Shown here one piece after another: positions 10,765-21,142 of a stretch of DNA of 64,000 nt. Position 1 is the first letter of the stretch. Each line of letters begins with the position of its first letter. The DNA comes from Zizania palustris (lineage: Eukaryota; Streptophyta; Magnoliopsida; Poales; Poaceae): assembly GCA_019279435.1 (NCBI GenBank), contig JAAALK010000286.1, positions 17,255,931-17,319,930 on the forward strand, in the 5' to 3' direction. Made by a program: the position numbers and the translations under genes. A model generated the notes under the pieces. It was not told the origin of the DNA and searched no databases. It saw only the letters and a program-made list of their open reading frames with translations.

Positions 10765-11442
10765 TTAATACAAAAATAGCCCTGCTACTCCAGCCGGCTT
10801 TACAGACACTGGTACAAACCGTCCTCCGGATACGCTAACAAAATCGTAGTCCAAAAGATCTCTACCCGACAGACACTCTACTTTGTTATGGACGGCGTCA
10901 ACTGATACATCGGCCAATGCTACTTGGGCCGAAGTATCCGCGGGGATGACTTCCATCTCATTGTCGTCCCACTGTATCAAGCACTGGTGTAGAGTAGAGG
11001 GAATGCAATAGTTTGCATGAATCTAGTCGCGTCCGAGTAGCACGCTATAATTACCTTGTACGTCGACGACGAAAAATGTTGTTGGCAATGTCTTGTTGCC
11101 CACCGTCAACTCCATAGAGAGTAGTCCCTTGGCCTCGGAGCTCTCGTCGTTGAAGCCGTTGAGCATCAAGTTGGTATTCTTTAGGTCATCCTCATCCCTG
11201 CCAAGTTTCTTCAACAACGAATAAGGCATTAAGTTAACAATGGCGCCACCATCGACGAGCATTCGGGAAATCGGCTTCCCATCGATGTGACCTCTGACAT
11301 AAAGGGGTTTTATATGGCGAGCCGAGTCCTCGGGCTTCTCGAAGATGGCATTGCGCGGGCCGAGGTTCAATTGAGCAACCTCGGCCTCGTCCTGCGGCAG
11401 GGCGAACTCGGTAGGTAATGTGATGATGTTGATATCCATCAC
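10765..11442 (-). pseudogene. G2 aspartic protease
   Basis: Frame 11023-11442 contains the retropepsin-like core: active-site DGG in RMLVDGGAIVNLMP, followed by VDVQGNYSVLLGRD. The TAG at 11023-11025 replaces a TGG that G3 still has (61559-61561). The reading resumes as IHANYCIPSTLHQCLIQWD through 10765-10980. The protease would release gag and pol domains from the polyprotein. Confidence 0.82.
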
Positions 11443-11585
11443 CTGGGGTGCGGGCCCTTCAGAGATGTGCTAGTAATCATCGTCGAGCATGTCGTCATCT
11501 TCATCGCTCGGACTAGGAACCGGGTTGTTTATCTCAACTGGCTTCTCCCTCCATACCTGCTTCGTAGCCGACCGAGGGCGGATTT

Positions 11586-13629
11586 CCTCGAAGATAGCAT
11601 CGCGCTAGGCCTCAGCTTTCTTCTCGCGCATCTCTTGTTCCCGCAGCCTTTGTAGGCATCTCTTCTGTGATTTTGACATGCCTAGAGGAGCCCAAGATGG
11701 ATGCGGCTTGGTGCCTGGTGCTACTGTTCGACTTCCATTAATTCTGGCCGAAGAGGTACTGCGCCCTTCGGCCTCGTGCACCCTGCGATTGGAAGGGTCT
11801 TCGCTGCGAACCCCGTCGGATGGACTGGCCTCGTTCGGCTGATCGAACCAAGCTCCGTCAGACCTCAGTGACAAAGTCTTCGGGATTGGGACTTCCTGAG
11901 ACCCAACTCTATTGATTATGGCTTCGGACACCCTGACTTCAGCCTCCGCGTGCTCGCACCCCTCGGCTTCGCTCTGCATGGCCCGATTCGGAGGCACCAC
12001 AGACAGTCTGTGGATGATGCCCCCATCTGCTGCGTCTGTTTGCCCCTGCCATCCATAGTACTTCGAAGGAAAACAAGACATAGTGTTAGGTTGAGGAGGG
12101 TACCCTGACCCGGTGGCTCTAGTCATACGGTGGAGGCATCGGTGGCTCTAGTGTCCTCGCCTACTGTGGGCCGAACCCGTTACCTGGAGGGGGGTTCGGC
12201 CAAGTCGAAGTTACCTCGGACCACACTAGCAAAGGGTCCTGCCAGGCCGAAGGTACGTTCGGCTAGTGCGGGCCGAAGCCTCCCATCAGGTAACTCCAAC
12301 TTGGTGTGGGGCTCGGACGTTGGGGGCCGAAGTTGTTGTATAGGGGACCCGACCACTGGGGCTCGAAGCCGCTGTACAGGGAGTTCGGCCGTTGTGGCTC
12401 GTAACCACCGGGCGGAGCATCAGGCCACCGTGGCCCGAAGCCTCCATGTGAAGGGTTCGCCTGCTTCAGTCCGAAGCCACCCTTCGAGGGTCTTGGACCC
12501 TTCGGCCATTTCAGCTTAGCGTGTGGACCTGCTTCCTTGGCCCTCCTCTAATGCTTGTTCAACAGCATGTCATATGTTACCTTCGGCCTCTTGCGAGCCT
12601 TAGCCAACGGGGTATTGATGTTCTGTTTCCACACTCCTACCTCAGGGTTCTTTGGCACGAGTGTGCGAGTGCGCGGTTCTCCAACAATTACATCTTTCCC
12701 TTTAGCAGACTCGGCCTGTTCTGGCCGAATCAACACCTTCTTTTTGTCGAGGTCAACGGCGTTCACTGGAAAAGGATCTTTATCCATCTTCATCTTTGGA
12801 TCATGGTCTATCTTCAATCGTCCTTCTTCTATGGCTGATTGTATCTGCCGTCGAAAAACATTGCAATCATTAGAATTATGCGAATGTGAATCATGCCACT
12901 TACAGTATGGATGCTTCTTTAACTCATCAGTAGGTGGAATGATTTGACCCTTAGGTAACCTGAGAACCTGACTTTTTAAGAGAAAATCAAATATTTTATC
13001 ACATTTAGTTATATCAAATGAGTACTTGACCTCACTAAGTCGATTCTTTATGGGGACGGTCGCAACTCGGAGCAGGTGACAGGTTTATTCTTAGCGTTCC
13101 ACACCCATTCGGCCGCATACATATCAACCGAATCCTCCTCCTCTGACTCCTCCTCATCAGAGCGTTCCATGATGTGGATTTTAGCCCTAGGCTTGCTAAA
13201 CGTCTTAATAAATTTCTTATCTTTGGCTCGGCCTTCCTAGACCAGTGCCTGCTGTAGAACTTGGCTAACTTCTAAAAAGTTTTGGTTATCTAACCTCTTT
13301 TTAATTTCAGAATGCAACCCATTAAAAGCTAGTTCCGCCAAGTCCCTTTCTGAAATATTAAGGCTAAAACATCGGTTTCTAGTATCCCTAAAACGCTTGA
13401 TGTACTCAGAGGCGCTCTCACTAGATTTCTGCTTGACCGATGTCAAATGCGAAAGCCTAAGTTCTATTTTGCCTGCATAAAAGTAATCATGGAATTTTCG
13501 CTCTAAATCATCCCATGTTTGGATGGAGTTCGGCGGGAGCGCCGAAAACCAAGTGAAAGCGATGCCGGATAGCGAGAGAGAAAATAATCTAACCTTTAGA
13601 GCATCTATCCCACTAACTTATCCAAGTTA
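11586..13629 (-). pseudogene. G2 gag, C-terminal two thirds
   Basis: From the right, the gag core shows FSLSLSGIAFTWFSALPPNSI, then frame 13237-13446 (SASEYIKRFRDTRNRCF ... LAELAFNGL), both typical of Tat gag. A degenerate zinc knuckle (YCKWHDSHSHNSNDC) lies near 12850-12910. Frame 12548-12817 is a basic linker. About 12180-12490 encodes a Gly/Pro-rich stretch of repeated GGFGP-like units. Frame 11605-12126 leads towards the protease and ends at a TAG where G3 has GAG. The left end of the copia insertion (13630) removes the upstream part; the start of gag is at 38074-38521. Confidence 0.75.
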
Positions 13630-14638
13630 TGTGGATAAAACTCTTTTCCTCCTCAGATATGCTTCAGATTTCTTAGTCGCTCAGATTTACGTGGACGATA
13701 TTATCTTTGGCGGTACTACTAATGATCTTGTGTCCAAGTTTTCTGAGCAGATGCACAGTGAGTTTGAGATGAGCCTCATGGGTGAGCTCAAGTACTTCCT
13801 AGGACTCCAGATCAAGCAGACCAAGGACGGCACCTTCATCCACTAGGGTAAGTACACTCGGGACATGTTGAAGAAATTCTACTTTGGTGGAGAGCTGAAG
13901 CCTTAGATGACCCCAATGGGCACATCTGGGGGCCTGGACAAGGACGAGAGTGGCGTCAAGGTCAATGAAAGAGAGTTTCGAGGGATTATCGGTTCGCTGT
14001 TGTACTTGACGGCGACTAGACCGGACATTCAGTTCACCGTGGGACTTTGCGCGCGTTTTTAATCTTCACCACACGCGTCTCATCGGCAGGCTATCAAACG
14101 CATCTTCAGGTATCTCACTTATGCGCCCGATCTTGGTCTTTACTATTCAGCATCATCACCTCTTGATTTATCTGGCTTTTCGGATGCCGATTTTGGTGGG
14201 TGTCGGTTGGATCGCAAGTCGACTTCCGATACTTGCTAGTTTCTCGGTTCATCTCTTGTCTCATGGTCTTCTCGAAAGCAATCTGAAATTGCTCTTTCGA
14301 CCACTGAGGCTGAGTATGTAGCTGCTGCTAGCTACTGCTCACAGTTGGTTTGGATGATTTCCACTCTGAGAGATTTTGGGTTGTTCTTTCCTACCAGAGT
14401 TCCATTGTTTTGCGATAGCACCAGTGCTATTAGTGTAGGGAAAAACCCTTGTCTCCATTCAAAAACCAAACATATTGATGTGCACTTTCATTTTCTGCGG
14501 GATCAATATGAGAAAGGTGTCATTGACCTTGTTCATATTGATACGCATCATCAGTTGGCTGACATTTTCACCAAACCCCTAGATCAGTCTACTTTTGAGC
14601 ATTTACGAGGGGATTTGGGTGTTGTGTATCCTTTCTAG
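13630..14638 (+). pseudogene. Copia RT/RNase H 3' fragment
   Basis: This fragment is nearly identical to 27499-28498 of the complete C1 pol. It starts in the RT palm just before the catalytic box (QIYVDDIIFGG) and runs through RNase H (DRKSTSD-like region, TTEAEYVAAAS) to the pol end IFTKPLDQSTFEHLRGDLGVV. Three in-frame stops (13844-13846, 13904-13906, 14060-14062) all sit where the complete copy has CAG. The upstream part of the element is missing at the junction with gypsy gag. Confidence 0.88.
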
Positions 14639-15913
14639 GATATTTTTGCATCAGTTTTCTTTCTTCTTTACTATTTTATTGGGTCTTTTTGTGTGTGTTC
14701 ATATCTTGCATATTCACATATCACACTTTAGAGCTGCTTCTGTTATATGATTGAACTGCTTTACTTATTCTAGCTGGTACATGCTCTTGAATACTTGTCA
14801 ATAATCATGCTTTGATTCAGTTCACTTGATATGTCTGATATCTTTCATATGCATGGCTTTTATGCTTTAAAACTTGAAAAATGATCACCATTGCTTCTGG
14901 TAACTAGCATGGGTAGGCTGAATGTTCTTGCTATCTGTTACATGCCTTGTAGCTAGTTCCTGACATAGATGCAAACATGCAACTTGGACATCTTTCTGCT
15001 TTAAAACATGGAAATGTGCTATAAATTGATGAAAAATCAAGAAAAATGAAACTTCCATGCCTTTTATGCATAACTTGCAAATATCCAGGTCGGTTTGCTT
15101 TGTCGCATTGCATTGTTCTGGACTATGTAACATAGCACTTTGGTATGAACTAGGACAATGTAGTGTATGCCAAGACCAATGTCTTAAGCTTCTAATGGTC
15201 CAGATCTGGCCTATGCTTGACTTGGTCGGTTAGCATAAGGTTTGACATGCACATAACCCCTGGCATAAATGAAAAAGGAAAAAGAAAAAGCCTGAAAATT
15301 GAAATGATAACAAGTTTGCTGAAGCACTTTGGTTTGGACAATGCTTATCTTGGTAGATATCAGTTAGCCTTTGCATCTCATGCTTTACCTTGCTTGTCAA
15401 CTGGAAAATGTGGTGATGCTTTTGTTTGCAAAAATTGAAAAAATGTGTGCTAATGACTTTCTTTAGATATCATCTATTGCACTGATCATGCCATGTGTCT
15501 TCGATAGTATGTCTTTTGCTGTATTTGTTAGATGTTGTACTTGCAGTCAATCATATCTGAGAAGCATGCTTTCCTCACTCCACCTGCACCCTAGTTGCAT
15601 TCATCGCATATTTTGAGGGGGAGTTGCATTTCAGGGGGAGTCTGTGTCTTTTTCGAGTGCTTGATGAGTTCACTTGTCACTTGATGAGCTCTTTTGATAT
15701 CCTTGTTGATGTTTCTATGATCGCACTCATTCGGAGCTTTTACCTTTTGTTAACCATAATGACCGCTTCTTGGTTTTGTTCGGCTTTTGGTCATTAGGGT
15801 AAAACTTTTACTTTATTTTCTTCTTCTTTGTTTTCTTGTGTTTTGTTTTTCGTGTTTCTACAGTTGTTCGCAGGTACTGAAGAGCTAAAGAAATGAAGTG
15901 TTGACAATGCACT
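14639..15913 (+). other. Copia 3' untranslated region, truncated copy
   Basis: This is AT-rich sequence without a conserved gene, colinear with 28499-29871. It keeps two purine tracts near 15615-15645 (TTTGAGGGGGAG and TTTCAGGGGGAG). The next tract and the final polypurine tract are lost by deletions. At 15914 the sequence jumps from ATGCACTCA straight into the LTR at CAACGATAG, missing the first LTR bases. Confidence 0.75.
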
Positions 15914-17835
15914 CAACGATAGTCAAAGAGGACTGAGAAGAGTGAAGATCTGCTGTTTCATGGGCCGCGTGTGACTCAGGTACACGGGCAGCAAGCGACT
16001 GTCGGGCAGAGGAGGCTGCGAAGTCGGGCTGGCCCAATCTGGGTACATGGGCCAGAAGCAGTAGAAGACCCACTGGGCTGTTGACCAGGATTGACTTAGG
16101 TACACGGGCGGTGAGTGATTGCCGGGTTGAGAGAGCTTCGGAATCAGGCCGGCCGAATCCGGGTACCTGGTGCAAAGTCGGTGGAGGCCTTGACAGTTTC
16201 GGCGCAAAACTGACAACCGTTGATTCTGTATCGGACTATCCAGAAGAGAAGCCGTAGTCGCTACGAAAGCTTAGCTTCCGGATAAGTCATCTGTATCTCT
16301 AGGACCACAGTCAGTCAGTTGTGTCTGTAAAAATACCTAAGGGCAGTTGAGTCATTTCCTTTATTTTTAGCGTCTTTGGGCAGCCTATAAATAGGGCCCC
16401 AATCCCTAGGATTTGACTACCCTTTTGCTGAAATCACTTTTCAATCAATTCCTTGGGTCTTTCCTCTTGTTCCCTACGCTTTTCTCTCTTGTGTGTGCGC
16501 CGCCAGGCTTCTTCTCATACAGTTTTCCATTCCTGTGTCTCTGCTGTTCATCATGTTGCTGTGAAATTTTATTCTCAGCTATTTACATTCGGTGCGCAGT
16601 GTTTGTTGTGTGGATTTAATGCTTTGTTCTATGGGTAGAAGTTTCTTATTCTTGAACGCTCTCTGTTGCTTCTGTTCTTCACGTGAGGAGTACTAGTTCA
16701 TACTGGATTGCACGTAGTACTACTACACTGTAGCAACAGTACACTAGTGCTCTACCCCTACTTTTTACTGCGTTGCTTTTTGATCGAGTAGACAGGGCAA
16801 AGTGTCTTTTCTGACTATTCTCTGGCAAAGCCCCTTCTCTGTCCGAAGCCCCTCAGCTCCGTGAGGCAGGCTTCGATCTAATATCTTCGAGGGCTTCGCT
16901 TGAACTTCGACTTCAATTTTGTGTACTGTGTTTCTAGCTTCGAAGTATTTTTTGAGCTCAGTCAGCTTGACATACTTCGACCGTCTGTGTGAAGGTATAC
17001 TCCGACTCAAGCTCTTCGAAGTCCATACTTCGACAGGTTTCGAAGTTGGCTTCGAAGTTTGTCTCTTTGATAGACTTCGCTCGACGTGTTGTTTTGCTGT
17101 TGTGTTTCGAAGGTCTCAGTTTGTGTATTTGAAGTTTGTCATTCGGAGTTAGCCCTCGGGTCGAAGGATATCACTTCATTTATCACACCTCGACTAAGCT
17201 AGCTTCGAAGGTTGTGTGTAGGCTTCGATTTCGTCTTGCTGCCGTGTGCAAGGCTTCGCTTATCTTTCGAAGGTTGACCTTCTGTGTAGTGTGTTCGAAG
17301 CTGTCTGTTCGAAGTCCAGGCTTCAAAACTCACTGTTTAAAGCAAGCTTCGACACTGTCATACTTTGCTCCGAAGCATACTTCGCACTCTGGCACACGAA
17401 CTAGGATAGACTCAACATACCTTCGTCACTTCATTGACAACCTTCGCTAGACTTCGTTAGAGACCTCCGAAGCAGGCTTCGACACTGCGAAGCAGGCTTC
17501 GACACAGTAAAGCAGGCTTCGCCAAGTTCCGAACAGGAGACAAATTTGAACAGTAACTTCTCATCTCTCTATACATTCACTTAGATCATCCATTGACAAG
17601 TTTGTGACCAGCCATGTCTTGAATATTTGTTTATCTGCCTATTAGCAATGTTCTTGGTGTTTCTCCTTTTCGACACCTGTTGATTCTAGGCTAGATACTT
17701 TTAGACTTAGGCTTTCTGTTCACATTCTGCTGCTTGATACTTTGAGGTGCGTTGGGTGTTGGGAGCAAGCCATTGATTCGAAAGAATTTTTAGGCGCCCA
17801 TTCACCCCCCTTTGGTCGCTACTTTCGGTCCTACA
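15914..17835 (+). repeat. Shared (5') LTR of C1
   Basis: The LTR lacks about 57 bp at its start and then matches the 3' LTR to the end, CTTTCGGTCCTACA. It has the 120-bp U3 duplication (units from about 15973 and 16093), a TATA box at 16386-16393, and a TTCG-rich block at about 16840-17525. A further small deletion just before the TATA region removes a stretch present at about 30328-30366. Confidence 0.9.
16386..16393 (+). promoter_or_regulatory. TATA box of C1 shared LTR
   Basis: TATAAATA lies in GCAGCCTATAAATAGGGCCC. The same box is at 20083-20090 (solo LTR) and 30381-30388 (3' LTR). It is the probable core promoter of the element. Confidence 0.7.
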
Positions 17836-17837
17836 AG

Positions 17838-17849
17838 TGGTATCAGAGC
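17838..17849 (+). other. Primer-binding site of C1 (initiator tRNA-Met type)
   Basis: TGGTATCAGAGC begins two bases after the LTR end. It is complementary to the 3' end of plant initiator tRNA-Met, the usual primer of this copia lineage. Confidence 0.92.
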
Positions 17850-17900
17850 CTGGTTAGGGTTTTTCCATACCTTAACCAGTTCTAAACCCCAGTAGTGATC

Positions 17901-19516
17901 ATGACTTCTCCTGGCAAGGTCCCGTCCTTGGATGCCTATGGCTATAACTATTGGAAGACTCGCATGCGAGCCTATCTCATGACCAGGGCTCAGACATCTG
18001 GGACATTTGCGTTCATGACACGTTTGTTATATTGCCAGTTGCTGAGCATGGTACTCATGGTATCATTGCCCAGCATCTGAGCAAGAGTAAAGTTGTGAAC
18101 AATCTGTTTTCTGGTCTAGGTCCCACTGAGTTTGAGTGTGTGAGCCATATCTCCACTGCGAGAGAGATCTGGGCTACCCTCAAGGCACACCATGAAGGAA
18201 CAGCCCAGGTCAAGGCTCGGCTCTATCAGACCTACCGGCGTGAATATGAAAACTTCACACAAAAGCCAGGTGAATCTGTTGAAGCGTTGTTTGTTCGTTT
18301 TCAATCGATCATAAACAAGCTTTGGGACAACAAGGCTGAGGGTGCTCAGTTAGTCTCAGATCATGAGCAGGCGCTCAAGGTTCTTCATACCTTGGACCCA
18401 AAGATCTGGGAGATGAAGGTATCCTCTATTGTTGAGAGTACTTCTTATGATACCTTGACCATTTCTGAGTTGTTTAGAAAGCTGAAGGCCACTGAGGTAG
18501 ATATCCAGCTGAGATCAAATCTCACTGGCCCTGGATCAAAGTCCTTGGCCCTTGCTACACCTTCTATTGATCCCTCTGCTGTGAGTTGTGCTGATTTCTC
18601 CTTGATGTCTATCACTGAGGACCAGCTTGAGTCTTTGGGAGATGATGATTTGTGTTTTTTTAACAACTGGGTGCGTCGTGTCTATGACAAAAGGATGTTC
18701 AAAAGACACGGCACAAAATCCGGGTGCTTTGAGTGTGGTGATCCAGGACACTTCATCGCCGACTGCCCCAAGCGCAATGGACACAAGAAGGGCACCGGTG
18801 GTGGCTTCCACGACTCCGGCAAGCACGACAGCTCTTCCTTCAACAAGGGCAAGCCAAAGAACAGATTCTTCAAGAATGCCCCGAAGGACTACCGCTGAGA
18901 GAATAAGAAGCGCGACAAGGCCTTCTTCGCCGAGATGGAGAAGAACTACTCCAAGTAGTCCACATCTTCTTCCTCTTCATCGAGCTCAAGCGATGAGGAG
19001 ATCATCATCAGGAAGGGGAAGGAGAAGGACGATCCGGCGGGCCTTTGCTTCATGGCTTTCGGGGACAGACCGAAGAGCCACTCACACCAGCACCGAATAT
19101 CCCGCAAGAGCTTCTTCTCAATGGCTCTTGGGGATAAGGAAGAAAAGAGCTCCTCTGATGACTCTGACGACGACAACGAAAAGGTATCATCTTATGAGCA
19201 TGAAATTGTTGATTTACTTGAGAGCAATCATCAAGAGTTAAAGTATCGGGAAAAACTGCTCAGGGGGGCCAAGAAGAGGATAGATGAGTTAGAAAGTAAG
19301 CTTGTCGTAGCCAACAGTAGAATTGAGAGTCTATCTTCTTCCCCTTGCTTGGGTGATAGCAGTGAGTGCCCGAAGTGTGAGGTGCTTCTGTGTGACCTGT
19401 CAACTCTGAAGTCCAGGTACACAGAAAGGGTTGATGAGAGGGACGCTTTGGCCACTGAGCTTGAAAGCGCTCAGCTGGAGCTGAAAGATGCTCAAGCCAC
19501 TGTCATCGCACCCTGT
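17901..19516 (+). pseudogene. C1 gag, N-terminal half
   Basis: The start ATG at 17901 gives MTSPGKVPSLDAYGYNYWK, the beginning of the copia capsid (UBN2-type) domain. A frameshift near 17990 moves the reading to 17951-18898. That frame has the capsid, the RYEN/GES region and a CCHC knuckle (CFECGDPGHFIADC). A TGA at 18896-18898 and a TAG at about 18958 interrupt it. It then continues as an acidic/Ser-rich segment and a coiled coil (19052-19519) with CxxC pairs. A solo LTR inserted after the codons for IAPC; the rest lies at 20434-21142 and 24876-25310. Confidence 0.85.
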
Positions 19517-20433
19517 TGAGGAGCCATGCTGAATAGCGTGGGCCTCATGGCTCCAGAAGTGATGAGTCATTGTCAACGATAGTCAACGAGGACTGAAGAA
19601 GAGAAGAGATCTGCTGTTTCATGGGCCGCGTGTGACTCAGGTATACGGGCAGCGAGCGACTGTCGGGCAGAGGAGGCTGCGAAGTCGGGCTGGCCCAATC
19701 CGGGTGCATGGGCCAGAAGCAGTAGAAGACCCACTGGGCTATTGACCAGGACTGACTCAGGTACACGGGCGGTGAGCGATTGCCGGGCTGAGAGAGCTGC
19801 GGAGTCGGGCCGGCCCAATCCGGGTACCTGGTGCAAAGCTAGTGGAGGCTTTGTCAGTTTCGGCGTAAAACTGACAACCGTTGATTCTGTATCCGACTGT
19901 CCAAAAGAGAAGCCGTAGTCGCTACGAAAACTTAGCTTCCGGATATGTCATCTGTGTCTCTAGGCCCACAGTCAGTCAGTTGTGTCTGTAAAAATTCCTA
20001 AGGGCAGTAGAGTCTTTTCCTTTATTTTTGAGTCTGTAAAAACCCTAAGGGGCTGGTAGAATATTCCTAGTGTTGGGCTGCCTATAAATAGGACCCCAAT
20101 CCCTAGGGTTTGGACTACCCTTTTGTGCTGAAATCAAATCCATCTTTTGGGTCACTTTGTCTCCCGTTTTCTCTCTCCTGTGTGTGCCGCCAGGACCTGT
20201 TCCTCCCTGTTCGTGAGTTATTTTGTCTCTAATCTCTTGGATGCATTTAAGCCTTGGTCCCTGGTGAATTTATTGGTTGCATTTTGTTCGGTTGGGGAGT
20301 TATTGCGCTGGCTACGGGCTGCTGTGTTTATTTCATGAGGTGCGTTGGGTATTGGGAACAGGCCATTGATTCGAAAGAATTTTTAAGGCGCCCATTCACC
20401 CCCCCCCCTCTGGTCGCTACTTTTGGTCCTACA
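19517..20433 (+). mobile_element. Short copia solo LTR in C1 gag
   Basis: The 917-bp LTR runs from TGAGGAGCC to GGTCCTACA and is flanked by CCTGT (19512-19516 and 20434-20438). Its U3, with the 120-bp duplication (units from about 19634 and 19754), and its last ~90 bp match the C1 LTR. The ~1.1-kb TTCG-rich block between them is absent, replaced by about 160 bp of unrelated T-rich sequence. It is therefore a shorter LTR subfamily. Confidence 0.92.
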
Positions 20434-21142
20434 CCTGTGTTGATTGCCCATCTCATCTAGCTGCCTTAGTTGAGCTGAAATCCAAGGGCGATGAGCATTT
20501 GGGTGATTTGGAGAGGTTGAGAGTTGAGCTTGCGCAGACTAGGCTAGAGCTTGAGACACTATCAGTTCCACCCACTGTCTGTGAGAACTGTTTGTCTCTT
20601 AGAATGAAATTGATCAAGCTGAAAGCCGAAAAGTCTGTCCAAATAGAGAGTGAGTGTGAGACCTGCTTCTCTCAGTTGGAGGTTCTAGCTTCTTTGAGAG
20701 AGGACCTAGCTGATTCTGAGAATGAGAACTTTTACCTCCGTTCTATCCTGAGTTGGATTAGTGCCAGAGAGCCACAGCTCGACATGATGATCCAGGAGTT
20801 CAAGAGGCAGGATGGGTTTGGGGTAGGTTACACCTACACCAAGGCTGACTTTGAGAGTGCCATTAGCCGGGCAGTGGAGTGGAGTAAAATGACTCCTGAG
20901 CAGAGATACCCCAAGACTCACTCCACTGAGTCTTCCCAGGCTTGTCAGCCCAAGGATGGAGTAATCCATGAACCACCAAAAGCTCCACCCAAGAAACCTA
21001 TCTGGGTTCCAAAGCCCAAACACCTCAGCACTTCTCTAGACTCTCTTCCTGGAACCTCTCAGCCAAAGAAGACAACACCAATCACCACTAAGCCCAAGAA
21101 TCCCAAGCCTCAACCACATCCCAAGAAGCCCACCTATCATTG
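20434..21142 (+). pseudogene. C1 gag, middle part
   Basis: The reading continues from before the solo LTR with VDCPSHLAAL, then a coiled coil with CENC and CETC pairs. Next comes a conserved PQLDMMIQEFKRQDGFGVGY...FESAISRAVEWSK block and a Pro/Lys-rich linker. Frame 20499-21173 covers most of it. It is cut at 21143 by the Tekay solo LTR, just before the second zinc knuckle. Confidence 0.85.

Noticed and set aside
12130..12519. 129-codon plus-strand frame
   Set aside because: It is the antisense shadow of the Gly/Pro-rich G2 gag repeat on the minus strand.
15217..15438. 73-codon frame identical in protein at 29084-29305, possible env-like or accessory gene
   Set aside because: The two copies are recent duplicates of one 3' UTR. 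The homologous region of NA (about 33850-34080) has several stops and indels, so there is no sign of selection on the protein.
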